Source of the DNA: Yersinia massiliensis CCUG 53443
Lineage (GTDB): Bacteria > Pseudomonadota > Gammaproteobacteria > Enterobacterales > Enterobacteriaceae
Length of the DNA: 64,000 nucleotides
Direction: 5' to 3'
Assembly (NCBI RefSeq): GCF_000312485.1
Contig: NZ_HE997643.1
Coordinates: forward strand, 1,436,962 to 1,500,961
The notes under the pieces were generated by a model, which was not told the origin of the DNA, did no database searches, and saw only the letters and a program-made list of their open reading frames with translations. The translations under genes were made by a program, and so were the position numbers. Shown here one piece after another: positions 41,607 to 50,345 of this stretch (within the stretch, counting starts at the first letter, position 1; each line of letters starts with the position of its first letter).

Positions 41607-42026
41607 ATGGGATACCGAAATGTATTAGTTGCCGTCGCGTTGTCACCTGATAGCCAAAAATTGGTAAATAAAGCGGTTTCTATTGTCCGCCCCTATCAAG
41701 GTAATATTTCGTTAATCACGCTCACCACCGAACCAGAAATGTACAGTAGCTATGCCGCGCCCATGCTGGGTGACTTGCGGTCTGTGTTACAAGAAGAAGC
41801 GCAGTTATTTATGGGGGAGTTAGCTGTTAATGCTGATTACCCTATTGAAAGTAAAACCGTGATTCACGGTGAGCTTGCCGAGAGCTTGGCTTACCGTTGC
41901 CAACAACAGCACATTGATTTAGTTATCTGTGGTAACCACAATGCCAAACTGATAAACAAATTCACGTGTTCAGCATCTCGATTGATTAACACCAGCGCAG
42001 TGGACGTCTTGATCGTCCCACTTTAA
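41607..42026 (+). CDS. uspC: universal stress protein UspC
   Basis: UspC (139 aa) is a UspA-family stress protein. NVLVAVALSPDSQKLVNKAV, MYSSYAAPMLGDLRSV and DLVICGNHNAKLIN closely follow E. coli UspC, which also lies beside flhDC. The in-frame ATG at 41592 would add five residues; ATG 41607 fits homologues (MSYSNILVAVA in E. coli). The start signal is weak in both cases. Confidence 0.92.
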   Translation: MGYRNVLVAVALSPDSQKLVNKAVSIVRPYQGNISLITLTTEPEMYSSYAAPMLGDLRSVLQEEAQLFMGELAVNADYPIESKTVIHGELAESLAYRCQQQHIDLVICGNHNAKLINKFTCSASRLINTSAVDVLIVPL

Positions 42027-42197
42027 TTCACCTCTGCATCCTTTCAACATCGCGGCATTACTTGTCTCAATGACAGCATCGTTTTATCTCGCCATTACCG
42101 CACTATTAGCTGATATCAGTTTAAGAAGTTCAACTATCCTTTTCTCCAATCACTTTTTTAGCGCCCCTATTTTGCTCTCTCACAGTAAGGGAATCTG

Positions 42198-43232
42198 ATG
42201 CCTCAAGATAAAATGAATAATCGCCGTATTCTGTTGGCTTCACGTCCTCACGGAACGCCAACCAACGAGAACTTCACGTTAGATATTCAACCTATTGTGC
42301 AACCGAAGGCGGGCGAGGTATTACTCCGTACCCGTTATTTGTCTCTTGATCCCTATATGCGCGGCAGGATGAGCGACGCCCCTTCCTATGCTGCCCCAGT
42401 TCAGATTGGCGATGTGATGGTCGGCGGTGCCGTGTCACGCGTTGAGGTATCAAATCACCCTGATTTTCAGGTGGGTGATTGGGTGCTGGCGCGAAGCGGT
42501 TGGCAAGACTATGCGATATCCGATGGTTCTGATATCCGTCATTTAGGCGCGCAACTTTCTCATCCTTCACGCGCGTTAGGGGTTTTAGGGATGCCCGGCT
42601 TCACTGCCTATATGGGGCTATTGGACATTGGTCAACCAAAAGCGGGGGAAACGTTGGTGGTGGCCGCAGCCAGTGGAGCCGTCGGGTCTGTCGTGGGACA
42701 AATCGGCAAATTGAAAGGCTGTAAAGTCGTTGGGATTGCTGGAGGGGCTGAAAAATGCCGCTATGTGGTCGAAGAGTTAGGTTTCGATGCCTGTATTGAT
42801 CACCGAGCAACCGATTTTGCGCAACAGTTGAAGAATGCGTGCGCGGAAGGTATTGATATTTACTACGAAAACGTAGGTGGTGCGGTATTTGACGCAGTAT
42901 TGCCGTTGTTGAATGCCCGTGCACGCATTCCAGTGTGTGGATTGATTGCTCGCTATAACGATACGGAGTTACCCGATGGCCCCGATCGTTTGCCATTGTT
43001 GCAAAGTATTATTTTGCGCAAGCGAATTAGGATGCAAGGTTTCATCATTTTCGATGATTATGGCCACCTCTTCGATGACTTTTTGCAGCAGATGACGCAA
43101 TGGGTCGATCAGGGAAAAATCAAGTTCCGCGAAGATTTGGTCGATGGATTAGAGAACGCCCCACAAGCCTTTATTGGCCTGCTTGAAGGTAAAAACTTTG
43201 GCAAATTAGTCATTCGCGTCAGTAACGAATAG
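42198..43232 (+). CDS. curA: NADPH-dependent curcumin reductase-type oxidoreductase
   Basis: A 344-aa medium-chain reductase without zinc ligands, of the CurA/YncB type (leukotriene B4 12-hydroxydehydrogenase-like, reducing conjugated double bonds). Key blocks are LSLDPYMRGRM, the NADP-binding AAASGAVGSVVGQIGKLKGC, and YYENVGGAVFDAVLPLLN. AAGGGA lies upstream of the ATG. A strong terminator follows, so it is probably monocistronic. Confidence 0.93.
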   Translation: MPQDKMNNRRILLASRPHGTPTNENFTLDIQPIVQPKAGEVLLRTRYLSLDPYMRGRMSDAPSYAAPVQIGDVMVGGAVSRVEVSNHPDFQVGDWVLARSGWQDYAISDGSDIRHLGAQLSHPSRALGVLGMPGFTAYMGLLDIGQPKAGETLVVAAASGAVGSVVGQIGKLKGCKVVGIAGGAEKCRYVVEELGFDACIDHRATDFAQQLKNACAEGIDIYYENVGGAVFDAVLPLLNARARIPVCGLIARYNDTELPDGPDRLPLLQSIILRKRIRMQGFIIFDDYGHLFDDFLQQMTQWVDQGKIKFREDLVDGLENAPQAFIGLLEGKNFGKLVIRVSNE

Positions 43233-43257
43233 TGATAGGTATTCAAGCCATCATCAG

Positions 43258-43286
43258 TCCGGGGCCAATCGGCCCCGGATTTTTTA
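43258..43286 (+). terminator. intrinsic terminator after curA
   Basis: TCCGGGGCC-aatc-GGCCCCGGA followed by TTTTTT. It lies 25 bp after the curA stop, between curA and the convergent mgtB. Confidence 0.95.
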
Positions 43287-43315
43287 TCGACTCATATTAC
43301 GTATTCATCAAACCA

Positions 43316-46012
43316 TTAGAACCACTTACCGAAACGGCGGATGTAGAATTGTTTCATCAGTTGTGCCACTACGCAGTAACTGATCAGTGTCCCTGCTAAC
43401 CAAGGGAAATATTCCCACGGGAGTGGAACTAAACCAACCAATGCGCCCAGTGGTGAGAACGGTATATAGATACCGATTGCCATGATGAGCCCTGTCGTCA
43501 GCAACACAGGCAATGCAGCGGTGCTTTGAATAAACGGAATCTTTTGTGTACGCAACATATGGACAACCAGCGTCTGCGATAACAACCCTTCAATAAACCA
43601 GCCAGACTGGAACAAAGCCTGATGTTCGACACTGTTCGCTGCAAAAACAAACCACATCAGCGCAAAAGTGGTGATATCAAAAATGGATGATGTTGGCCCA
43701 ATCCAGATCATAAAGCGGCCAATATTTTTAGCATCCCACTTGCGTGGTTTACGTAAAAACTCTTTGTCCATTTTGTCCCAAGGTAATGAAAGCTGGGAAA
43801 TGTCATACATCAGGTTTTGTAACAGGAGGTGGATAGCTAACATCGGCAGGAATGGAATGAATGCGCTGGCAACGAGAACCGAGAACACATTACCGAAATT
43901 AGAACTGGCCGTCATATTCAGGTATTTGATGATATTACCGAAGGTTTCACGCCCAATGATCACGCCCTCTTCAAGCACCATCAGATTCTTTTCTAGCAGA
44001 ATGATATCTGCCGATTCTTTGGCGATATCGGTGCCGGTATCAACCGAGATCCCCACATCAGCATCGCGTAACGCTGGTGCATCATTAATGCCATCGCCCA
44101 AGAACCCCACCGTGTGCCCATTACTTTGCAGCATTTTGAGCACTCGCGATTTTTGTAAAGGTGTCAGTTTGGTAAACACGGTGCGCAATTCAACTTCTCG
44201 CGCCAGCGTTTCATCATCCATGCCTTCAATTTCACGTCCACTCAGCGGCTCACCGGGTTCTAATCCCACATCACGGCAAATTTTGGCGGTAATAATCGGG
44301 TTATCACCCGTCAACACTTTGACTGCGACACCATTTTCACGCAATGCGGTAATCGCAGCTTCGGCACTTTCTTTCGGTGGATCGAGGAAAGTCAGCAGCC
44401 CTTGAACAACCAGATCACGCTCATCCGCAATATTCAGCGGCAATTCGCTGGCCTGCGTGCCTAACTCTCGAGTTGCCAACAGCAAGACACGAAAACCGTC
44501 TTCGTTATACTGTGTCGCTAACGCCAATAATTGTGCACGCCGAGTATCATCCAACGGAAATATTTCATTCCCCTCACGGACTTGAGTACAGATGCTAAGC
44601 ATCTCCTCCACGGCACCTTTACAGATCAAGCGCTGATTTTGCTGCTCATCTTTCACCACGATCGACAAGCGACGACGAACGAAATCAAAGGGCAACTCAT
44701 CCACTTTATTGAAACCGCGCAGTGCGTCTATCTCAGGTTTGCCTCGGCTAAATTTGATAATCGCCTGATCCATGAGATTGCGCATACCACTTTGGTGGTA
44801 ACTGTTTAACCAAGCCAGTTGCAATACTTTTTGATCATTACTGCCATTAGCATCTAAATGGTGTTCCAGAATAATGCGGTCTTGCGTTAATGTGCCTGTT
44901 TTATCGGTACACAAGACATCCATCGCACCAAAGTTCTGAATAGCATTCAGTCGTTTAACCACAACTTTACGCCGCGACATCGCAATCGCGCCTTTGGCCA
45001 AGTTAGAGCTAACGATCATCGGCAACATTTCAGGGGTTAATCCCACCGCAACAGCCAATGCAAATAGCGCCGCCTCGCTCCAATCCCCTTTTGTAAAGCC
45101 ATTAATCAGCAATACGATGGGGACCATGACCAACATAAAGCGAATCAATAGCCAACTGACACTGTTAACACCACGGTCAAAAGCTGTTTGGGCGCGGCTT
45201 CCGACAATCGATTTGGCCAGCGATCCAAAGTAAGTATGCCCCCCCGTGGCAACCACCACCGCCACTGCCGTGCCGCTTGCCACGTTGGTTCCCATCAAAC
45301 AGATATTGGACAACTCAAGCAGTTCACTTTCACTGCTGCCGTCTGCATCAACTGATTTTGAGCTGACATTTCCCATCGCATCGTACTTTTCAATGGGTAT
45401 CGCTTCGCCAGTCAGAATAGCTTGGCTAATAAACAGGTCTCTGGATTTTATTAACCGCAAATCGGCAGGGATCATGTCGCCAGCGGATAAAAGAATGATA
45501 TCGCCCGGGACTAACTGCTTTATGGCGATTTCCTGTTTAGCGGGCTGAGCGCTGTGGCTACTGCGGCGTAACACAGTTGCCGTGGTACGGACCATGGACT
45601 TCAGCGCTTCAGCGGCTTTATTAGTGCGAAACTCTTGCCAGAAACGTAATAGCCCACTGATCAGAACCATCGTGACAATAATGATGACGCCAACCAAATC
45701 GGTTTCTTCACCACTTTGTAATGGCAACCAATAATCAGTGAAGAAACTGATTATTGCCAAAATCATCAGTACAAAAATAAAGGGATTATTAAATGCACTC
45801 AGTAATTGGGTTAATGCTGGAGGCGCTTTCTCATGGGCAACTTGATTGATCCCATATAATTCCAATCGCTCTTTGGCATCTTCCTCTGTCAGGCCATTTA
45901 GGTTCGCATTTAACTTAGATAATGTTTGATCCAAGCTATTCTTAGCCTCTAGCGCAATAGCAAAAGGTTTATTATTGCTTTTGGCTGTACCTGTCTTTTT
46001 AAATTTGGTCAT
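43316..46012 (-). CDS. mgtB: Mg2+-importing P-type ATPase MgtB
   Basis: MgtB (898 aa) is a P3B-type ATPase for Mg2+ uptake at low Mg2+. The phosphorylated Asp370 lies in VLCTDKTGTLT. TGDNP, FLGDGINDAPALRDADVGIS and ten or so membrane helices are present. It could equally be called MgtA-type by sequence; the operon position behind mgtC gives the MgtB name. It lies 179 bp after mgtC with a mini-ORF between. Confidence 0.96.
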   Translation of the reverse strand: MTKFKKTGTAKSNNKPFAIALEAKNSLDQTLSKLNANLNGLTEEDAKERLELYGINQVAHEKAPPALTQLLSAFNNPFIFVLMILAIISFFTDYWLPLQSGEETDLVGVIIIVTMVLISGLLRFWQEFRTNKAAEALKSMVRTTATVLRRSSHSAQPAKQEIAIKQLVPGDIILLSAGDMIPADLRLIKSRDLFISQAILTGEAIPIEKYDAMGNVSSKSVDADGSSESELLELSNICLMGTNVASGTAVAVVVATGGHTYFGSLAKSIVGSRAQTAFDRGVNSVSWLLIRFMLVMVPIVLLINGFTKGDWSEAALFALAVAVGLTPEMLPMIVSSNLAKGAIAMSRRKVVVKRLNAIQNFGAMDVLCTDKTGTLTQDRIILEHHLDANGSNDQKVLQLAWLNSYHQSGMRNLMDQAIIKFSRGKPEIDALRGFNKVDELPFDFVRRRLSIVVKDEQQNQRLICKGAVEEMLSICTQVREGNEIFPLDDTRRAQLLALATQYNEDGFRVLLLATRELGTQASELPLNIADERDLVVQGLLTFLDPPKESAEAAITALRENGVAVKVLTGDNPIITAKICRDVGLEPGEPLSGREIEGMDDETLAREVELRTVFTKLTPLQKSRVLKMLQSNGHTVGFLGDGINDAPALRDADVGISVDTGTDIAKESADIILLEKNLMVLEEGVIIGRETFGNIIKYLNMTASSNFGNVFSVLVASAFIPFLPMLAIHLLLQNLMYDISQLSLPWDKMDKEFLRKPRKWDAKNIGRFMIWIGPTSSIFDITTFALMWFVFAANSVEHQALFQSGWFIEGLLSQTLVVHMLRTQKIPFIQSTAALPVLLTTGLIMAIGIYIPFSPLGALVGLVPLPWEYFPWLAGTLISYCVVAQLMKQFYIRRFGKWF

Positions 46013-46115
46013 AACGCTTCTCTTTTAATTCTAAACGCACAGGGCTACCCTACTCAAATATTGAGAAGTATTTGTGCTGAACTATTATTTATTGCGCTGC
46101 CAATTTTAGATTTAA

Positions 46116-46154
46116 TTAGCAGCTAATGATATTAACTCTGGGGTGCTCTTCCAT
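46116..46154 (-). CDS. possible 12-residue leader peptide between mgtC and mgtB
   Basis: ATG GAA GAG CAC CCC ... encodes MEEHPRVNIISC. AAGGAG lies five bases upstream, one of the stronger ribosome sites in this operon. A UACCCC/GGGAGUA hairpin precedes it. The acidic-then-proline start (M-E-E-H-P) recalls MgtL (M-E-P-D-P...), whose N-terminal acidic/proline residues destabilise ribosomes at low Mg2+. That functional link is an inference. Confidence 0.45.
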   Translation of the reverse strand: MEEHPRVNIISC

Positions 46155-46191
46155 AACAACTCCTTACTCCCACAAGGGGTAGCGCTAATAA

Positions 46192-46890
46192 TTAAACAGG
46201 TAATTCGGATGCAATACGCCAGTGAATAGAACTGACACTACGTTCTAAACTCACGCGGCAAACAATACCTTCAATTTCTTTTTGTTCTGCAGGTGTTGCA
46301 ATTATTTCAGCGCAGACTTCTAACTGCCCAGGCTTAGCGATATCTGCACTACACAGTGATTGCAGACGTAATGCCACCCCATTTAATGCTTGTAAAATAA
46401 GGGTGCGAACCAGTATTTCTTCCTCAGCGCCGCAAGTCACCTGAATACGATAACGTACTTGTAAATCAACTGCTTGTTGTTGAGGTTGTAAGTTAATCCG
46501 TTGTGCGGCTTCGCGTAACAGTATATTGGCGCATAGAATAACCGCCGTGGCGATCACTGCGTTCCAATACTGCCCTAGGCCACATAGCACGCCAATCCCC
46601 GCCGAACACCACAGTGTCGCGGCTGTATTCAAGCCTCGAATATTCATGCCTTCACGCATAATAACACCCGCGCCAAGGAAGCCGATTCCTGAAACAACTT
46701 GTGCAGCAATACGACCAGGGCTGTCAGGCGAAGTCGCATAGGAACTAAGAATAAATACTGCGGCACCAGTGGCAACTAATGCATTAGTACGTAAGCCAGC
46801 CATACGTTGACGCCATTGTCTTTCAGCACCAATTAACGCACCGAGGCACATCGCTAATAATAAATTTATGACAAAAGGAGTTAATGCCAT
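46192..46890 (-). CDS. mgtC: virulence/Mg2+-stress protein MgtC
   Basis: MgtC (232 aa) is an inner-membrane protein needed at low Mg2+ and inside macrophages; in Salmonella it inhibits the F1Fo ATP synthase. The family block GALIGAERQWRQRMAGLRTN and the small-residue-rich helices (GFLGAGVIMREG, TAATLWCSAGIGVLCGLGQY) are nearly identical to Salmonella MgtC. ATG 46890 has GGAGA close upstream; the in-frame ATG 46902 lacks a ribosome site. It is transcribed from a PhoP-boxed promoter through a leader of about 350 nt. Confidence 0.96.
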   Translation of the reverse strand: MALTPFVINLLLAMCLGALIGAERQWRQRMAGLRTNALVATGAAVFILSSYATSPDSPGRIAAQVVSGIGFLGAGVIMREGMNIRGLNTAATLWCSAGIGVLCGLGQYWNAVIATAVILCANILLREAAQRINLQPQQQAVDLQVRYRIQVTCGAEEEILVRTLILQALNGVALRLQSLCSADIAKPGQLEVCAEIIATPAEQKEIEGIVCRVSLERSVSSIHWRIASELPV

Positions 46891-46976
46891 GATTCTCTCC
46901 ATGAATTAATCATTGGTAGAATAATCATGTGCTATTTAGCACACAGGTAATTGTGCCGAGCGATAGACTTAGCGTA

Positions 46977-47036
46977 TTACTCAGCAAAAAACCAGATTGC
47001 GCCTGGAGGAAATAATGCGTGGTTGTTAAACAACAT
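46977..47036 (-). CDS. possible leader peptide with Pro-Pro-Gly, overlapping the mgtC terminator
   Basis: A 19-codon ORF encodes MLFNNHALFPPGAIWFFAE. The codons for P-P-G form the 5' arm of the intrinsic terminator, and W-F-F covers the 3' arm and U run. Ribosomes slowed at Pro-Pro would cover the stem and allow readthrough into mgtC. There is no clear Shine-Dalgarno sequence, which lowers confidence. Salmonella mgtC uses proline-containing leader ORF mgtP in the same way. Confidence 0.45.
   Translation of the reverse strand: MLFNNHALFPPGAIWFFAE
46986..47006 (-). terminator. intrinsic terminator inside the mgtC leader
   Basis: On the minus strand CCAGG-cgcaa-TCTGG followed by TTTTTT, about 95 nt before the mgtC ATG (the innermost pair is G-U). 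A terminator between promoter and first gene is the mark of attenuation. Its 5' arm overlaps codons of a short leader ORF. Confidence 0.75.
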
Positions 47037-47058
47037 AATAATAACCCAAATTAATACC

Positions 47059-47078
47059 CTCGATGATTTATCATCGAG
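47059..47078 (-). other. hairpin in the mgtC leader
   Basis: CTCGATGA-ttta-TCATCGAG, 8 perfect base pairs with a 4-nt loop, flanked by an outer ATACCC/GGGTAT pair (47054-47097). It precedes the Pro-Pro leader ORF and could act as the alternative structure to the terminator or block its ribosome site. Confidence 0.65.
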
Positions 47079-47170
47079 TTAAAACATTATTGGGTATGCA
47101 CAGCTCGGGAAATACAGAGAGGGTGCTGCCCGCCATTTTTCGGCAAGCAACAAATCAATAGGGAGATTGG

Positions 47171-47212
47171 TTAGCTTGCCTTGCTTATTTGACTACTACT
47201 TTGCGTATCCAT
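47171..47212 (-). CDS. possible 13-residue upstream leader peptide of mgtC
   Basis: ATG 47212 with GGAG seven bases upstream encodes MDTQSSSQISKAS. It is the first ORF in the mgtC leader, in the position of Salmonella mgtM, but it shows no sequence likeness that I can recognise. Its ribosome site is better than that of the following leader ORF. Confidence 0.4.
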   Translation of the reverse strand: MDTQSSSQISKAS

Positions 47213-47278
47213 GAGTTTCTCCACTTAATTTTTTCAAGATTATAGTTGCCGATGATAATTAAGTAAAGATTATATTCC

Positions 47279-47295
47279 TAAACAAACTCTAAACC
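47279..47295 (-). promoter_or_regulatory. PhoP box of the mgtCB promoter
   Basis: On the minus strand GGTTTA-gagtt-TGTTTA, a perfect direct repeat of the PhoP consensus with 5-bp spacing, and TATAAT follows within a few bases. It lies about 390 bp before mgtC. It predicts induction at low Mg2+ by PhoPQ, as known for mgtC in other enterobacteria. Confidence 0.85.
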
Positions 47296-47543
47296 AATTC
47301 TAGCGAATGAAATAGCGTCATTAATACTCGTAATATCGAGCATCAATTAACATCTTTACGCTATGGATTATTCTCTTTCTACCACGTTGGCGTTATGAAA
47401 AAGGTGTGCACTTTAACCTTCATTATCGCTGTTACCCAGCCGCCCATTCTGAATGGGAAAATATGCCACCAAGTCATTGACTCAAATACAGAAATCTACG
47501 CAACCTTTAATCTAAATTGCGATCATGATCTCATTTATAGCCC

Positions 47544-47570
47544 TAACGATTTTAGGGCCGTTGCCGATAG
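47544..47570 (+). promoter_or_regulatory. FliA (sigma-28) promoter for the orphan receptor
   Basis: TAACGATT, 11 bases, GCCGATAG. The -35 matches 6 of 8, the -10 matches 7 of 8, and spacing is exact. It places the receptor gene at 47734 in the flagellar regulon with a transcribed leader of roughly 155 nt. Confidence 0.75.
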
Positions 47571-47733
47571 GTTCTAAAGGATAGTTGGGATTTTTTGATA
47601 TAGGGGTGACTAGCTTTAAGCAGCGATGCCTACGCCTGCCGTAATCGAAGCGACAACGCAAGGTTGCCACTTCACCTAAACAGGACATCAGGCAAAAACC
47701 TTTCCTCGAGCGACTATAGAAACGGAACCGATA

Positions 47734-49473
47734 ATGAAACGTGGAAGTACGCATCAGCCATTGAATCGAAAAATAGCACCAGAACAGACTCAAAATACGA
47801 AAGTATTTTTTGTTAATAATATGCGTCTGGTCTCTTTGTTTATCGCCATTTTGGCGGGGATACTGCTCTTATTTGCAGCGGCAATTGGCACATCCGGTTA
47901 CTTTTTAAAACAGAGCAACCAATCACTGGCAGAAGCAACACAAGAGCTAGATATCCGCTTGGGTCTGTCCAATAGCTCAAATTACTTGCGCACAGCGCGG
48001 CTTATTCTGATTCAGGCGGCCTCATCAGCGCGTATTGGTGATGCTCAAGGCTACCAACAAGGCCTAAAAAACGCTGAAAGTTGGATGGCGCAGTCGCAGC
48101 AGATGTTCAATCTTTACTATAACCGTCCGGTGAAATCTGCCACCGACACGGCGCTAGATGGACCACTGAAAAAAGCCTATGAAGAGTATCGCGACACTGG
48201 GATGAAACCCATGCTCGACGCGACCAAAGAGGGACATTTTGAAGAAGTTATTTCCTTGGAAGCAGAAAAACTGAGCCCATTGGATACGGCTTACAATGAA
48301 CCCTTACTCAAAGCGTTTAAATACCGGACAGAGCAAGCCACACAAATTAATCTCACCGCACAGCAAGAAGCTCGCCTAGGTTACTTATTGATGGGAGGAG
48401 CCTTTATCCTCGCGATTTTACTGACATTGATCGCTTTTTTAGTGATCAGCAAAGTCATCATCAAGCCGATTAATTGGCTGGTAGAACGCATCCAACGTAT
48501 TGCCCAAGGCGACTTGACACAAACCCCCGCCGCCTTCGGCCGTAATGAGATTGGCGTGTTAGGCAACAACATTCAGCAAATGCAGGATTCGCTCTCCACT
48601 ACAGTTGAAGCCGTGCGCAGCAGTGCCGACTCTATTTACCAAGGCTCCAGTGAAATTGCATTGGGCAACACTGACCTTTCTGCCCGTACTGAGCAGCAAG
48701 CGGCCTCTCTTGAGCAAACTGCCGCTAGCATGGAGCAACTCACTGCAACCGTAAAACAAAATGCCGAGAATGCTCATCATGCCAGCCAACTGGCCGCGAA
48801 CGCCTCTGCTAAAGCCGCTCAAGGTGGCGATATTGTTGATGATGTTGTCACCACGATGGACAAAATATCTCTCAGTTCAATGAGGATTGCGGAAATTACC
48901 AATGTCATTAATAGCATTGCTTTTCAAACTAATATTCTGGCACTCAACGCGGCCGTTGAAGCTGCTCGTGCGGGTGAACAAGGCCGCGGTTTTGCTGTGG
49001 TCGCCAGTGAAGTCCGAAATCTGGCCCAGCGCAGTGCCGATGCCGCAAAAGAGATCGAGTCATTGATTGAAGCCTCGGTTGATTTGATTGGCGATGGCTC
49101 CATCTTGGTATCAGATGCGGGGAAAGCGATGAGTGAAATCGTCACTGCTGTCACTCATGTCACCGATATCATGGGTGAAATTGCCTCTGCTTCCGATGAA
49201 CAAAGCAGAGGTATCAGCCAAGTGGCGCAAGCCGTTTCAGAAATGGACAATGTGACGCAGCAAAATGCCTCTTTGGTTCAAGAGGCTTCTGCCGCTGCTG
49301 CTTCTCTTGAGCAACAAGCTGAAGTCTTGACGCAAGCAGTGGCCGTGTTTCACTTAAATGGCCGCAGCCCTGCCCCTCAACTTAAAACTGCAACGCCAAC
49401 GTCCGCAACCAAAAATCAGGCTCCTGTAAATAAGAAATCAGGCGATGACTCGCTTAATTGGGAAACTTTCTGA
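47734..49473 (+). CDS. methyl-accepting chemotaxis protein (orphan, NWETF-tailed)
   Basis: A chemoreceptor of 579 aa. A first membrane helix follows an unusual 29-residue hydrophilic N-terminal part; without it the protein would start at ATG 47821 ([13 protein letters not shown]). The four-helix periplasmic domain, second helix (about 215-238), HAMP, methylation helices and signalling tip ([20 protein letters not shown]) are normal, and it ends in NWETF. Neither start has a strong ribosome site. The FliA promoter makes it a true flagellar-regulon member. Ligand unknown. Confidence 0.93.
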   Translation: MKRGSTHQPLNRKIAPEQTQNTKVFFVNNMRLVSLFIAILAGILLLFAAAIGTSGYFLKQSNQSLAEATQELDIRLGLSNSSNYLRTARLILIQAASSARIGDAQGYQQGLKNAESWMAQSQQMFNLYYNRPVKSATDTALDGPLKKAYEEYRDTGMKPMLDATKEGHFEEVISLEAEKLSPLDTAYNEPLLKAFKYRTEQATQINLTAQQEARLGYLLMGGAFILAILLTLIAFLVISKVIIKPINWLVERIQRIAQGDLTQTPAAFGRNEIGVLGNNIQQMQDSLSTTVEAVRSSADSIYQGSSEIALGNTDLSARTEQQAASLEQTAASMEQLTATVKQNAENAHHASQLAANASAKAAQGGDIVDDVVTTMDKISLSSMRIAEITNVINSIAFQTNILALNAAVEAARAGEQGRGFAVVASEVRNLAQRSADAAKEIESLIEASVDLIGDGSILVSDAGKAMSEIVTAVTHVTDIMGEIASASDEQSRGISQVAQAVSEMDNVTQQNASLVQEASAAAASLEQQAEVLTQAVAVFHLNGRSPAPQLKTATPTSATKNQAPVNKKSGDDSLNWETF

Positions 49474-49524
49474 CGAATTGATCGCTACAATAGCGTCATT
49501 TGAGGACGGATAAAATTAAATAGC

Positions 49525-49565
49525 AAAACCGGAGGCAAGGTGCGTACCTTCCTCCGGTTTTTATT
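49525..49565. terminator. terminator between the orphan receptor and dsrB
   Basis: AAAACCGGAGG-(c)-AAGGT, loop gcgt, ACCTT-CCTCCGGTTTTT: a long stem with one bulged C, flanked by an A run and a T run. It can serve both the receptor gene (+) and dsrB (-). Confidence 0.9.
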
Positions 49566-49605
49566 GCAATACGTATGGTATTGAGCAGTCACAATACGGC
49601 CAAAA

Positions 49606-49797
49606 CTATTTGTGTAGTGGTTCCACAAACGTCCCATCGTGGCTATCAATTTCATTGAAGAACCAAACGCCTGCTGGGTAATCTTCCAGTGAAACCAGGT
49701 ACATGACACCTTCACTAAACTGCTCAACCTCTAAAACAACCCCTTCACGTCGTGGGCCGCCATCAGTTTTTACTGTCACCCGATCATTCACTTTCAT
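49606..49797 (-). CDS. dsrB: DsrB family protein
   Basis: A 63-aa protein almost identical in pattern to E. coli Dsr[20 protein letters not shown], then [15 protein letters not shown]. DsrB has no firmly known function; in E. coli its gene lies beside rcsA and fliR, so closeness to motility genes is conserved. The ribosome site GAAGG lies upstream of the ATG. Confidence 0.93.
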   Translation of the reverse strand: MKVNDRVTVKTDGGPRREGVVLEVEQFSEGVMYLVSLEDYPAGVWFFNEIDSHDGTFVEPLHK

Positions 49798-49845
49798 GAT
49801 GTTACCTTCAATTTAATCAATGCTATTAGTGTATACGCTAACTAA

Positions 49846-49891
49846 TGAGAGTTGCAGCCAACACACTGCACCTTCAAGTATAAAGGGTATA
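49846..49891. repeat. truncated ERIC-like repeat end
   Basis: Sequence from GTTGCAGCCAACACAC to CTTCAAGTATAAAGGGTATA resembles one end of the enterobacterial ERIC/IRU palindrome, which in Yersinia typically reads GCAGCCAACGCACCTGCAAC then TTGAAGTATGACGGGTATA. The other half is missing. The rest of the 335-bp dsrB-csp gap shows nothing I can assign. Confidence 0.55.
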
Positions 49892-50086
49892 GTGCGAAAT
49901 CAGATGAGAATGATAAGGCTTACGCGCAGATAACGGTATGCTTTGACCGAATTTATTTGCGCGAAAAAAATGAGGGATGATCGTGCCACGATTAAAATGG
50001 GGCCACCCAGTCAACAAAGATAGAAATATCTCGTCAGTCAGGCTGCTATTGTGGGATATAGGTGGTTTTGTGCTGCGTTAGGACGT

Positions 50087-50113
50087 AAAAAAACCCGCCT
50101 TAGCGGGTTTTTT
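50087..50113. terminator. bidirectional terminator after the cold-shock gene
   Basis: A7-CCCGC-ctta-GCGGG-T6, a compact symmetrical intrinsic terminator 20 bp after the stop of the minus-strand cold-shock gene. Confidence 0.95.
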
Positions 50114-50132
50114 GTAATCAGCCAAAGGCCAA

Positions 50133-50345
50133 TTAGATTGCAGTTACGTTTGCTGCAGACGGACCTTTAGCACCGTTCTCGATAGAGAACTGTACGTTCT
50201 GGCCTTCAGCCAGGGTCTTGAAGCCTTGATCTTGGATAGCAGAGAAGTGAACGAACACGTCTTTGCTGCCATCAGCTGGAGTGATGAAGCCGAAGCCTTT
50301 AGACTCGTTGAACCACTTTACTTGACCTTTCATCATGTTAGACAT
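50133..50345 (-). CDS. cold-shock protein, CspA family
   Basis: A 70-aa OB-fold RNA chaperone. RNA-binding motifs are KGFGFI (RNP1) and VFVHF (RNP2) in [20 protein letters not shown] and [13 protein letters not shown] 50345 follows AAAGGA. Sequence alone does not separate CspA, CspC and CspE types, so no symbol is given. Its upstream region is AT-rich, as expected for csp leaders. Confidence 0.95.
   Translation of the reverse strand: MSNMMKGQVKWFNESKGFGFITPADGSKDVFVHFSAIQDQGFKTLAEGQNVQFSIENGAKGPSAANVTAI

Noticed and set aside
47395..47577. 60-codon + strand ORF between mgtC and the orphan receptor.
   Set aside because: No ribosome site, and the FliA promoter of the receptor lies in its 3' end; no protein family likeness.
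47577..47733. Possible cyclic-di-GMP (GEMM-I) riboswitch in the orphan receptor leader, because of CGCAA and CCTAAAC strings.
   Set aside because: The required GCAAAGCC...GGCCTAAACC core and the following GGTAGCGGGGTTACC element are not present.
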